Below, one piece after another: positions 45,201-56,800 of a DNA stretch of 64,000 bases; position 1 is the stretch's first letter, and every line of letters starts with the position of its first letter. Location: the NCBI RefSeq assembly GCF_036711975.1, contig NC_091966.1:41175501-41239500 (forward strand). The letters run 5' to 3'. A program made the position numbers and the translations under genes. This stretch comes from Onthophagus taurus. Lineage: Eukaryota > Arthropoda > Insecta > Coleoptera > Scarabaeidae. Under the pieces are notes generated by a model. It was given only the letters and a program-made list of their open reading frames with translations. It did no database searches and was not told where the DNA came from.

Positions 45201-48200
45201 TTTCGTCCACAAAAAATAAATTATGGATTTCTTCATTTGTATAAACATTATTTACGTTATTAATATCCATTTTAACTGGTTTTAAACTCACAAGCATCAA
45301 TCAACGAAAATCAGACTTTGACGTTTATCAATAAGTCATTAAACATTTGTTTTCCATGGCACACTAGGTTAATATTGATATGATATGTGAGCATTTTTCA
45401 AAAAACCCTAATTATTTCTCAAACTATTAATGTTAGGCATAGGACATATGGAGTATAAAAGATGTAAAATGAGACGCCGAAGACGACCAAGTAATAAAAT
45501 ATGGGGGGTGCCATTTAAAAAAATGAAGTTATGGTGCTTCCAAATTTCGAAAAGTTAACGTGTCATAGTAAAGTGACCAAACGATCTAGACAGCTATTCT
45601 CAGCACCAAAACATACTCCATAATGTTGTTTAAGCATGTTCTGAATCCTAAATTGATATCTCAAAAAACTAGTGTTCTATGATTTTTTGAACAAATGTCT
45701 GCTGGAGCAGATTTTTCTAGAAAAATTCGAATAACTCGAGAACGGCCGAATCAAATTGCAAAAAGTAAAGTTATTTATAAACCTTCAAAACAGACAAATC
45801 AAAATATGTAAAAATATACAGGGTGTTCCATTTAAAAAAATAAAGTAGGTGACGACTTCCGGTATAAACAGAAGAGCTAGAAATCTAAAAATATTTTAGA
45901 CGAAGAGAACGTAATTGATAATACTTAAGTCTGAATTCTCAAATTTTTATTTTAGCCAGAACTCCAGAAACGTCTAATGACCGATCTCGCTGAGACACCT
46001 GTATACCGATTGGTAACTTTAATTTTAGGAGATACACCCAACACGGACGTACGTATAAGTATACTTGTGTGTGTGCATATGCGCGCGGAGTATGTTTGTG
46101 GGAGGGGAATCGCAAGAGTAGTGGATCGGAGAGCAGTCAGTCGTTTGACATCGTTCAATGATAAGAAATATTATAAAAATAATAACTAATATAATAAATG
46201 AAATTCAAATAAGACAAAGCAAATTCTTAATTCTAAAAATAAAAACAATTCGTAAGTAACTGAAATAAACTTTGTAAAACAACAAATAAAACAAAAAACT
46301 ATAAAAATAAAATATTTTTTATAATAGGTGTTCAAATAAACCACCATTCTGTGCTAAACAATAGCCCAATCTATCGTAAAAAGTTCGCCTTACATTCGCT
46401 AGTATATCGGGACTAATATCCTGTATACAATTGCGAATTTTTGTTTGTAAGTCATCCAGATTGGTTGTCCTTTCTTCATCAAAACCATAAATTTTCGATT
46501 TTAAATATCCCCATAGAAAAAAATCATTTGGGGCTAAATCTGGTGATCTAGGCGGCCAAGTTAACGTTCCGCAAATAGATATTACACGATTTGGAAATTG
46601 TGCGTTAAGATACTCTTTAACTTGCCGGCTGTTGTGAGCCGGGCAACCATCTTGTTGGAACCAGATACTTCCAAATTGAACATTGTCTAATTGTTGAAGC
46701 GATGGGATTACGTCATTTTGCAAAATGTTTAAATACTTATGACCATTTAAATTTCCTTCTATGAAAAAAGGACCGATAATATGGTCACCTACTAAGCCAG
46801 CCCAAACATTTAATTTTTGGGGATATTGTGTACGAGCCGCATAAACTTTGTGTTCATTGTCACGACTCCAATATCGAGCAACGCTGGGATTATGCCGACC
46901 ATGCAAAGGAAATGTAGATTCATCGGTAAATAAAATGTTTTTTATAAAATCAACATTTCCGTTGGCCATTTCCATCATAGTAAAGCAAAATTCCGCCCTT
47001 GTAATATTATCGTCCTGACTTTTTTGTACCTTGTACGACCTGTACCCGTGTTTCTTTAATGTTTTTAGGACGGCAACATGGCTGATAGCAAACGTCTCCG
47101 CAACTTGTCTGCTTGACTGATTTTTATTGCGTTCAACATCAGCACATACCTTCGTAATTTGTGTTTCTGTGGAGACACACATCCATGTCGCTCAAAGTTT
47201 TTAATAATATTTGAAATTGTTCCGCGACTAGGAATTGATCTGTTTTCATAGGCCACGGGAAACAAATTAATTATTTGGGCTTCAGAATTGCCACGATAAA
47301 ACCATTTTATAATCTGTACCTTTTCCGCTACAGTAAACAACATCTTAGTTTTTTTTTGCTAGGGTTAACTGCAAAGCGATGCGACTAACTTCGCCTCTCA
47401 ACAATCTATGAACGACTCAATTTGTGCATTACCCCTACGCTTGTTTATGCCCCACTTAACGACACCGAATATACACACACACGTATACTTATACGTACGT
47501 TCGTGTTGGGTGTATCTCCTAAAATTAAAGTTACCAATCGGTAGATAGAGGTAATAGTAATTCAGTAACTAGTGGTGGAACGGATATCCGGCAACTATCC
47601 GTCTTTGGACAGATATTAAAAACGTATTACTTAGTACTCTACCATTCGCAGGAATTAGTATCTCTTTTAGGTGTTGAACACTATAGATAATAATCAAGTT
47701 CAACCCCAATAGGACTTTTCTCAAAAGACTATCTCAATACGATATATGTATGAAATCCCTTGTTGCAGTTTCGTCTAGTTTTCTTCTCTTCGGTTGTAAT
47801 TCATTTATTATAACATAACATAATAAATAAAATCCATTTCTTGGAATATGAGTATGAAAATTTCCCAAAGTGTTAATAAAAGTGTCCTCTTTCCAATAAA
47901 CCAACACGTTTTGAAAAATAACTTTTAGTTTTTGATAAAACAATATTTGAAGTTTTGATCAAATTTTCGATGTTAGATAATTTTCAAAATTCGCTATAAC
48001 ATGCATTTCTTGAAGGATCCTTGTGGAAATATCACCAATTATTAATTAAAGTATCCTCCTTTTAATACAAAAAGCCGTTTTGAAAAATCACTTTCAGTTC
48101 TTGAGAAATAAAATTTTGAAATGATCGACAATTTTTTCGAATTTTGCAAATTTCGCCGATTAAGTTTTAAAAATTCGTATAAAATCCATTTCTTAGAATA

Positions 48201-51200
48201 TGAGTATGAAAATTTCCCAAAGTGTTAATAAAAGTGTCCTCTTTCCAATGAACCAACACGTTTTGAAAAATAACTTTTAGTTTTTGAGAAAACAATATTT
48301 GAAGTTTTGATCAAATTTTCGATATTATAATTTTCAAAATTTGCTATAAAATTCATTTCTTGAAGGATCCTTGTGGAAATATCGCCAATTATTAATTAAA
48401 GTATCCTCTTTTTAATACAAAAAGCCGTTTTGAAAAATCACTTTCTGTTCTTGAGAAATAAAATTTTGAAATGATCGACAATTTTTTCGAATTTTGCAAT
48501 TTTCGCCGATTACGTTTCAAAAATTCGTATAAAATCCAGTTCTTGGAATATGAGCATGAAAATTTTCCAAAGTGTTAATAAAAGTGTCCTCTTTCCAATG
48601 AACCAACACGTTTTGAAAAATAACTTTTAGTTTTTGAGAAAACAATATTTGAAATTTTGATCAAATTTTCGATGTTGCAATTTTCATCGATAATTTTCAA
48701 AATTCGCTATAAAATGCATTTCTTGAAGGATCCTTGTGGAAATATCACCAATTATTAATTAAAGTATCCTCTTTTTAATACAAAAAGCCGTTTTGCAAAA
48801 TCACTTTCAGTTCTTGAGAAACAAAATTTTGAAATGATCGACAATTTTTTCGAATTTTGCAATTTTCGCCGATTATGTTTTATAAATTCGTATAAAATCC
48901 AGTTCTTGGAATATGAGTATGAAAATTTCCCAAAGTGTTAATAAAAGTGTCCTCTTTCCAATGAACCACCACGTTTTGAAAAATAACGTTTAGTTTTTTA
49001 GAAAACAATATTTGAAGTTTTGATCAAATTTGCGATGTTACAATTTTCATCGATAATTTTCAAAATTCGCTATAAAATTCATTTCTAGAAAGATCCTTGT
49101 GGAAATATCACCAATTATTAATTAAAGTATCCTCTTTTTAATACAAAAAGCCGTTTTGAAAAATCATTTTCAGTTCTTGAGAAATAAAATTTTGAAGTGA
49201 TCGTAAATTTTTTCGAATTTTGCCAATTTCGCCGATTAAGTTTTATAAATTCGTATAAAATCCATTTCTTGAAATATGAGTATGAAAATTTCCCAAAGTG
49301 TTAATAAAAGTGTCCTCTTTCCAATAAACCAACACGTTTTGAAAAATAACTTTTAGTTTTTGAGAAAACAATATTTGAAGTTTTGATCAAATTTTCGATG
49401 TTACAATTTTCATCGATAATTTTCAAAATTCGCTATAAAATTAATTTCTTGAAGGATCCTTGTGGAAATATCACCAATTATTAATTAAAGTATCCTCTTT
49501 TTAATACAAAAAGCCGTTTTGAAAAATCACTTTCAGTTCTTGAGAAATAAAATTTTGAAATGATCGACAATTTTTTCGAATTTTGCAATTTTCGCCGATT
49601 AAGTTTTATAAATTCGTATAAAATCCAGTTCTTGGAATATGAGTATGAAAATTTTCCAAAGTGTTAATAAAAGTGTCCTCTTTCCAATGAACCACCACGT
49701 TTTGAAAAATAACTTTTAGTTTTTGAGAAAACAATATTTGAAGTTTTGATCAAATTTGCGATGTTACAATTTTCATCGATAATTTTCAAAATTCGCTATA
49801 AAATTCATTTCTAGAAAGATCCTTGTGGAAATATCACCAATTATTAATTAAAGTATCCTCTTTTTAATACAAAAAGCCGTTTTGAAAAATCATTTTCAGT
49901 TCTTGAGAAATAAAATTTTGAAGTGATCGTAAATTTTTTCGAATTTTGCCAATTTCGCCGATTAAGTTTTATAAATTCGTATAAAATCCATTTCTTGAAA
50001 TATGAGTATGAAAATTTCCCAAAGTGTTAATAAAAGTGTCCTCTTTCCAATAAACCAACACGTTTTGAAAAATAACTTTTAGTTTTTGAGAAAACAATAT
50101 TTGAAGTTTTGATCAAATTTTCGATGTTACAATTTTCATCGATAATTTTCAAAATTCGCTATAAAATTAATTTCTTGAAGGATCCTTGTGGAAATATCAC
50201 CAATTATTAATTAAAGTATCCTCTTTTTAATACAAAAAGCCGTTTTGAAAAATCACTTTCAGTTCTTGAGAAATAAAATTTTGAAATGATCGACAATTTT
50301 TTCGAATTTTGCAATTTTCGCCGATTAAGTTTTATAAATTCGTATAAAATCCAGTTCTTGGAATATGAGTATGAAAATTTTCCAAAGTGTTAATAAAAGT
50401 GTCCTCTTTCCAATGAACCACCACGTTTTGAAAAATAACTTTTAGTTTTTGAGAAAACAATATTTGAAGTTTTGATCAAATTTGCCATGTTACAATTTTC
50501 ATCGATAATTTTCAAAATTCGTTATAAAATTAATTTCTTGAATGATCCTTGTGAAAATATCATCAATTATTAATTAAAGTATCCTCTTTTTAATACAAAA
50601 AGCCGTTTTGAAAAATCACTTTCAGTTCTTGAGAAATAAAATTTTGAAATGATCGACAATTTTTTCGAATTTTGCAATTTTCGCCGATTAAGTTTCAAAA
50701 ATTCGTATAAAATCCAGTTCTTGGAATATGAGCATGAAAATTTTCCAAAGTATTAATAAAAGTATCCTCTTTCCAATGAACTAACAGGTTTTGAAAAATA
50801 ACTTTTAGTTTTTGAGAAAACAATATTTGAAGTTTTGATCTAATTCTCGATGTTACAATTTTCATCGATAATTTTCAAAATTCGCTATAAAATTAATTTC
50901 TTGAAGGATCCTTGTGGAAATATCACCAATTATTAATTAAAGTATCCTCTTTTTAATACAAAAAGCCGTTTTGAAAAATCACTTTCAGTTCTTGAGAAAT
51001 AAAATTTTCAAATGATCGTCAATTCTTTCGAATTTTGCAAATTTCGCCGATTAAGTTTTATAAATTCGTATAAAATCCATTTCTTGGAATATGAGCATGA
51101 AAATTTCCCAAAGTGTTAATAAAAGTGTCCTCTTTCCAATGAAGCAACACGTTTTGAAAAATAATTTTTAGTTTTTGAGAAAACAATATTTGAAATTTTG

Positions 51201-54200
51201 ATCAAATTTTCGATGTTGCAATTTTCATCGATAATTTTGAAAATTCGCTATAAAATTCATTTCTTGAAGGATCCTTGTGGAAATATCACCAATTATTAAT
51301 TAAAGTATCCTCTTTTTAGAGTTGATTCGTTAGTTAAATCACCACCGAAAAAGTTCGTTTTGTATCTTGGATCCAAATAAGTTGACATATCTTATCAGCT
51401 TTCTTATTAATTTCATTTTTAATCAAATATCGCAATAATGTGGCAATATAGGGTATCACTTGAGAAATGCACCACAAATTTTAACCATAATGGCCGGATA
51501 ACCGGATATCCGGCCGAAGGGGATGCCTTTTTTTTATTAATGGATGATACAGAAGCTGTTACAACTCGATGAATTAACGCCATAGAAATGTTGGATGAGG
51601 CTGGTAAAACAATCTTAATTCAATACGTTTTAAAAACTAGGTTAAGTCCAAACGCAAAATTAAGGGTCATATCCTAATGTAGAATCACTGATTAGGTGAT
51701 TAGAGATATAGAAACACATCAAGACAAAATGAAAAGTCGGTAGATGAATATGGTAAACTGATCGAAGAACTCGTAGTTAATTTGACGATTTCGAAGAGTG
51801 AAGGAGATAGAAAAGCAGCTAAGTCAATAATCAACATTGATGAAACAGAGGCAGAGGTAATCGCAATTACAATCAAAATCAAAACCGATCGTATCAACAA
51901 AACAATTACACAAATACTGGACGATTTAATGGTCAAAGAAATAATCAGCGAATTAATTTTGCAAATGCTTCGGATAATCAAAATCAAAGAAATACATCTA
52001 TGCCACAAAACGTTCAACAGACTCAACCGGATACAACAAATTTTTTGAGTTTTGGAACAAAGTAATATTCACGAATGAGAGTAAGTTTAACATTTATGGA
52101 TCCGACGGGTGACGAATGATATGGCGGCAAAAGAATAAAGAACTGGAAGAAAAAACTTGAGACCTACATTTAAAACCCATTTAAGACCAGCGGTGTGTTA
52201 CCTTATGTACGTGTATAAAAGCCTGATGTTAAAAATATTTTAAAATATCTATTAAAAATAGTAAAGTTTGGCAATATTTCAACAGTAATGAAACAAAAGT
52301 TAATTCTAAATTGTGCAAGCAAGCAATATCAAGAGGAGGGAAAGGAAAAGCAGATTCCACTAATCCGTTACTATTTCATTTAAAACGACACCACGAAGAA
52401 GAATATAAGAAATGTCAAGAAAACAAAACTGAAGATAAGAAACTTGATAAAACGTTAACGGAAGAGGTAAAACTAAAAACAAATATGCAACAACCAACTT
52501 TACAACAATACTAAACCCTCTAAAATATAAACTATTAAAGTTAGACATGTAACATACTTATCATTAATTAAAGGGAACTTGATGAGCAATTCAACCAGCA
52601 CACAATATATAGGTGTTCCATTTAAAAAACTTAAGAAAAAGTCATTTGAAAAATATCAAAAGTAACTAAGCTTTATAAACACCTGTATAGTGTATCTAAT
52701 ATCTTTGAATACTATCATCTACCTACTGACTTTGACTATTGTCTGAAGTAGTTTCAACGCAAAATCGGAAAAAATGTCGTTTTTACATCGTTTTTAAAAA
52801 AATCCAGTAATGGGCACATTTTGGAAGAACAATTGAATATCTCAGGAACTATGAACGCTGTGAATTAGTAACAGATACGTTTGTATAAACAAATTTAGTT
52901 GTATTCATAATATGATAAAATAAATGTTACGCATAAATGGAACACCCTGTATAAGTCAAAATCTTATAAAAAACAATCTCTAACAAACATCTTTTGTATA
53001 AAATATTTTACTGTTTTTTAAACGGTTTAGTAACTCTCGACCGCAGGGATACTAATAACTCACCCTGTATATTTATCAGAAAATAGTACCACACTTTGTT
53101 ATAAAACCATTCGAAGAAATTACTAGGCAGATAAGTTCTACAAATTCATTAATTTCAGATGTTATTCCATCAGTAGTTATAATACAAAAATACTTTTCAA
53201 TAAATACATTTTCTGGTGCAAAACAGGCACATTAGTGCAAAACTTAACAACCGATTTCCAATTTCGAGATATACAGGGTGTAACAAGCTGTAACTCTGTC
53301 ATTTACATACATTTACATTTTCATGATCCAGGTATTAAATGAAATGGTTTGATGAATGATTCATGCTACAAATAAATGTTTTCCAACGCCTTCTTCAGTT
53401 TCAAGCAATTATCAACTTTTGTTTTCCAAATTGCTCCGTATATTTTTCTCTACGTCATTGGATAGAGATTCTTTTTCTGAATCCATTGATGCACAGTACA
53501 TCTACTGTACATTAGGAGAGAAAATACACCCTGTATATAGAGGTTGTCGCACAAGAACGCTCGACAAGAACGATTGTCAACTTTTGATTTTCAAAATGCT
53601 CGGTATATACTTTTTTGCGTCATTGGATAAAGATTTCTTTTTTGAACCCATTACATCAATATTAATCGTAATTTTAGCAGAGGAACATTCTCTTAAACTC
53701 ACTTGTGTTATAATGTAGGGTGCCATGGAAAAAAAATAAAAAACAATTTATAACTGTCAGTTATAAGTGTGTTATATTATAACTGTCACTGACATGGCAC
53801 ACTACGTTAGAACACAAGTGAGTTTAAGATCAGTAACATGTTATAACACACTTATAACTGACAGTTATAAATTGTTTTTTTTTTCCATGGCACACTACAT
53901 TATAACACAAGTGAGTTTAAGAGAATTTTCGAAAACTGTTTTAATTTTCCTCTCTGCTAAAATTACGATTAATATTAATGTAATGAGTTCTCTCCAAAAA
54001 CGTGAAGAAAAGCATAAAGACCAATTTGAAAATCAAAAGTTGATAATTTGCTTGAAACGGAAGAAGACGTTGGAAAACATTTATTTGTAGCATGAATCAT
54101 AGTATTCATCAAACCATTTCATTTGATATCTAGCTCATGAAAATCTGAATGTAAATGACAGAGTTACAGCTTGGGGCGTTTTTTTATGTGACACTCTGTA

Positions 54201-56126
54201 TATGAAAAAAAATTTTGTGAATGCAACATTACTTGACTACCTAAAAACCAATGAGAACACTTAAAAACTACAGCAAAACACACGATTTTAAAAGAAATGA
54301 AGGTATTAAGTACTGAATTTTTAAGCAGCAATAGTTGATAGCCAAAAAAAAAAAAAGAAGAAACTGTCTACAAGTGAACCCAAATCTTTTTGGGAATGCT
54401 ATAATGATATTATTGGTACTACTTGTTCATCAACAAACCAAGCCAAGAAAGAAAAACGGCCATAAAAAGTGACGGTAACTTTCTGCAACAAATTAATACA
54501 TTTTTGAATTTACCTATAATAGACAGAAATTCTGATCCAATGTTTGGTCGAAAGACCAGGGAAGACTGTATCCCAAATTAAGCAAAATACCTCGAAATTA
54601 TTTGTCAAGCCCTACAAATAGCGTTTATAGCGAACGCACATTTTCTGAAATGGGAATAATTTATGAAGATCGCCTTTCTAGATTAACTCCTGTTGAAGCA
54701 GAAAAAATACTTTGCATACACCACAATATACAAAAGTGTAATTTTGGGTATTAAACAGTGATAGTATTTATTTTCTGCTCTATTTTTCAATGTAGGTATT
54801 TACATTTATCTACGTTTATAATCATTTTTTTTTAAATAAATTTTTTTTTTTAATAAACACAGCCATTTCAATCAAAATAAATTCAATTCGACTATTTCAG
54901 AAACGCAGACTGATGGGAAAAGAGGATTTCTTTTTGAAATAGCTTTTTCTACATAAAGTTTTCGTTTGAAATGCTAGTTTTGAATCATCTTTATATAATA
55001 CATAAATTTTATTTACAATGAAATAGTTGTGTTTTGATCTGGCCAGTTTTGTCAGCTGGTTTGAATATGTATGGTGAGCAAATACTTTTTGAAGTCACTG
55101 TAGGTGCAAACATGCTCAAACAGTTAAAATAAACTTACAATTGATGAATTATGATCATCCAACATCTTATTTTTGAACGTTTTAAACCTTGAATTGGGTA
55201 AAACACTAATTCCAGATAACATAATATTATTTGGGGCGTTACTTTCTTCCGGGGTAAACAACATTTTATTAATAAGATTATTCGTAGAAGGATTTGGACT
55301 AGTTAAAATTTGAGGAGGCGTCATAATGTACTGTACACTCTCCTGATTTGGTGTATTGGCAATAATCATGCTTTCAATATTATTTAAATTATTTCCGTGG
55401 CACTTTGATAAATTATCTAATTCCCCCAGTTGGAAAACAACGTTCGGATCCGGTTTCTCACCAATTTTACAAAGACCTTCAAACCCAGACCATAAAAATG
55501 GATTTATTTTCAAGGCCCGCTTTAAAGCTTCCACCGCTTTTTGTTTTCGTTCAGTCTTAATCGCTATTTTAGCTAAAAGGAGGAATACAAAAGCTGCTTG
55601 ATCACCATACTCCATAATCAGATCGTCGTAATTGTTAGTTGGGCAAGAAATGTGTTCTAAAAGTACTGTTTCAGCGTCAAAATATCTAAAAAAACATTAA
55701 TGATTTGTAAAAACAACCTTATTATTAAAACAAATACTTACTTTTGTAATTCGTAGGCACATTTAGCAAATAAATATTTACATTGGGGATTATACCCATG
55801 TTTGTCCTTTAAGATATTGTAAGCATGATCGATTTGACTGTTTCTAAAATACGCCGTGGCTAATAAAAACAAAGTTTCATCTGATTTAACTACAAAGGAA
55901 ATAAATAAAATTAGTTTGACACAGATTTTTTTTAAAACCAATTAATTTACCTTCTGCGTAGAGTCTCTCTGAAAGAAAAATCGCGTCCGAATAATCATAG
56001 TGGTTCAAACAGTGCCATATCGCCGCCTAAAACCAAATTTACTCGTTTAAATCATAAAAAACCCATCTCAACGCCATTTTAAGGTTATCTATTTCAACTT
56101 ACCTGCACTGGTTCCTGTATAATCAT
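42246..56126 (-). CDS. Cdc27: CDC27/APC3, anaphase-promoting complex TPR subunit
   Basis: Minus-strand exons are 56126-56103, 56026-55951, 55889-55742, 55685-55139 and 43856-42246, giving 801 residues with all phases matching. The protein begins MIIQEPVQAAIWHCLNHYDY, close to known CDC27. The N-terminal TPRs include FLLATAYFRNSQIDHAY and QCKYLFAKCAYELQKYF. A disordered middle follows (about residues 175-340), then the C-terminal TPR superhelix (WVHSMMGLAYFEMTDYENCV, NAWFGIGTIYSKQERFHLAE, KFHRGTIYFAMGKLDEALRE). The acidic end is DSDSDSL. CDC27 dimerises and its C-terminal TPRs bind the Ile-Arg tails of Cdc20/Cdh1 in the APC/C ubiquitin ligase. The intron 55138-43857 is ~11.3 kb and filled with mobile DNA and a tandem array. 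The large last exon is intact. Confidence 0.95.
43857..44097. other. CDC27 intron 4, 3' end
   Basis: This is the part next to the acceptor (ttttattttatag on the minus strand). It is AT-rich and repeat-free. Confidence 0.5.
44098..46001. mobile_element. Long-arm foldback mariner-like element, 1.9 kb, in the CDC27 intron
   Basis: The left end cagggtgtctcagcgagacc and the right end gatctcgctgagacacctg are inverses, TA-flanked. The arms run ~850-900 bp each, with blocks such as agaaaaatctgctccagcag and ctgctggagcagatttttct. Near the centre is a small transposase N-terminal remnant. The right end directly abuts the next element (46006). Confidence 0.85.
45061..45300 (-). pseudogene. Transposase helix-turn-helix remnant in the foldback centre
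   Basis: The minus strand reads VYTNEEIHNLFFVDEKCDKV, then TCRMFNENYPHLSPMTKGK and FRGIEANFLHFGRIN, like the N-terminal DNA-binding region of the same transposase group. The inverse arm at 44870-44960 encodes a degenerate partial copy (IYTNQEILNLFFIHEKRDKV), so the repeat arms include the start of the gene. No catalytic domain remains. Confidence 0.55.
46006..47541 (-). mobile_element. Mariner-like element with ~70-bp inverted repeats, almost complete
   Basis: Ends: ccgattggtaactttaattt at the left and aaattaaagttaccaatcgg at the right, flanked by TA. The inverted repeats continue through aggagatacacccaacac and cgtacgtataagtatac to about 70 bp with only a few mismatches. Inside is one transposase gene on the minus strand (46319-47343). 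The good match of the ends and the mostly open gene suggest a relatively recent insertion in the CDC27 intron. Confidence 0.88.
46319..47343 (-). pseudogene. Mariner-like transposase with a single frameshift
   Basis: The start codon is at 47343 (MLFTVAEKVQIIKWFYRGN) and the gene runs ~340 codons. The helix-turn-helix part (NIIKNFERHGCVS, then QVAETFAISHVAVLKTL) leads into the catalytic domain with Asp in ILFTDEST, Asp in WFQQDGCPAHN and Asp in SPDLAPNDFFLWGYLK. Between the last two Asp I count 41 residues, so this is a DD41D-type spacing rather than the DD34D of classic mariner. The frame changes near 47175-47182, at a GTGTGT run (two frames share GCVS), consistent with slippage of one or two bases. 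Otherwise no stop occurs up to the terminal GGLFEHLL. If the shift is real, the element is inactive. Confidence 0.85.
47542..47799. other. Spacer with a possible hAT left end
   Basis: The phrase tagtggtggaacggatatcc near 47568 is reminiscent of hAT ends, and ggatatccgg recurs near 51501, on the far side of the tandem array. No matching right end was found. Confidence 0.3.
47800..51320. repeat. Tandem array in the CDC27 intron, ~350-363-bp dimeric unit, about ten copies
   Basis: The word aatatgagtatgaaaatt recurs at about 47845, 48197, 48547, 48910, 49272, 49636, 49999, 50362, 50726 and 51089, so the period is ~350 bp at the left and ~363 bp later. Each unit has two related halves of ~180 bp, one with gaaaaataacttttagtttt and one with gaaaaatcactttcagttct. 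Units from about 49270 to 49990 and from 49995 to 50720 are almost identical pairs, a sign of recent duplication. Non-coding. Confidence 0.92.
51560..52080 (+). pseudogene. Retrotransposon gag-like remnant
   Basis: Broken frames give QYVLKTRLSPNAKLRV, then SVDEYGKLIEELVVNL and an acidic/basic linker, ending QNVQQTQPDTTNFLSFGTK. The 'EYGKLIEEL' phrase is like the middle of LTR-retrotransposon gag proteins. Several frameshifts; no protease or polymerase follows. The family is uncertain. Confidence 0.4.
52257..52514 (+). pseudogene. hAT transposase N-terminal fragment (BED zinc finger)
   Basis: The frame reads SKVWQYFN, LCKQAISRGG, then PLLFHLKRHHEEEYKK, the order of a BED zinc finger (Trp, Cys, and the Leu-x-x-His ... 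His end) as found in hAT and ZBED proteins. It ends in a stop at 52514 (QQPTLQQY). The rest of the transposase is missing until the C-terminal piece at 54310. Confidence 0.6.
52611..53067. mobile_element. Partial foldback element related to 23216-24259
   Basis: This shares aaaatgtcgtttttacatcg, tgaatatctcaggaactatg and, at the right end, ggatactaataactcaccctg with the element near 23800-24259. The left arm seen there is absent. It lies between the two parts of the hAT pseudogene. Confidence 0.7.
53274..54198. mobile_element. Foldback element, 925 bp, with internal palindromes
   Basis: The left end cagggtgtaacaagctgtaa and the right end cagagttacagcttgg ... acactctg are inverses. The arms contain atttgtagcatgaatcat and atgattcatgctacaaat. 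In the centre (53690-53930) a second inverted set, accatggaaaaaaaa/atttataactgtcag with its mirror, suggests a nested copy. Long frames through it are by-products of the palindrome. Confidence 0.78.
54310..54760 (+). pseudogene. hAT transposase C-terminal (dimerisation) fragment
   Basis: In shifting frames the sequence gives KSFWECYNDII, RLYPKLSKIPRNYLSSPTN, SVYSERTFSEMG and RLSRLTPVEAEKILCIHHN, which is the conserved hAT C-terminal region in order. It probably belongs with the BED fragment at 52257-52514, separated by the insertions between them. Frameshifts make it inactive. Confidence 0.75.
54761..55138. other. CDC27 intron 4, 5' end
   Basis: AT-rich sequence running to the CDC27 donor (GTAAGT at 55138-55133 on the minus strand). 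I see no feature besides possible 3' sequence of the hAT remnant. Confidence 0.4.
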
Positions 56127-56800
56127 TTTGTAGACTTAAACTTACGATTGCGTATAAGCTTGGAACATTACTTCACCACTTTAACTGGTTTTTAAAGGAA
56201 TATCGAGTCCGAAACGTTTTATATTGACAATATTTGATATCACTTGACAAGTGCTTCGAAGCGAATAACCATTTTCTTTCAATAGTTTGTTTTTGCCGAT
56301 AATCTTAAAGTCGACGTTTTTAACCCGAAAATATTTACGATTCCAACATCTTAAAAAGAGATAGAAATACATAAAAGCTTAGGATTAAATAAAGATGGAA
56401 AATGTGAAGGTGAACTTATTGATTATTAGAGATGTCAATGATTTGGGGTTTTCAGAGGCACCAACATAATGAATCAATAAACATACGATTGCGTTTGAAT
56501 GTAATGATTTTTAAATTGTTTTAAAATAATTTCTTATTTATTAATTTACAAAAATGGGATTAAATGTTAAATATTAAATTAATTAATTTTATTTTTTTAA
56601 ATGTATAATAAATTTCTTTCGGTGATTTAAATTAAGTTTATCATGAAGTGAGTTGCGTCAAATCTGTCAAAATTATTTCAGTTGGTGCTTGACATATTGC
56701 AAGATTTTGGTCAATTCGGTGCATGTGGATTAAATATTAAATGGAATTAAGCTTTAAATTAATTTATTAATTTTTTTTTCGCAATTAATTTAATGTAAAA
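56127..56800. promoter_or_regulatory. Divergent promoter region of CDC27 and ZC3H15
   Basis: 674 bp separate the two start codons. CDC27's leader would lie in 56127-56180 and ZC3H15's in the last ~100 bp. A CDC27-side frame at 56181-56372 is not coding by any similarity. The middle is AT-rich and no specific site can be named. Confidence 0.45.

Noticed and set aside
51700-52026. 108-codon minus-strand frame
   Set aside because: It is the antisense of the gag-like remnant, rich in Ile, Ser and Leu as expected for the complement of Asn/Asp/Lys-rich sequence.
53356-54090. Two ~110-codon plus-strand frames
   Set aside because: Both lie in the arms and nested palindromes of the foldback element 53274-54198, and mirror each other's complement; no domain.
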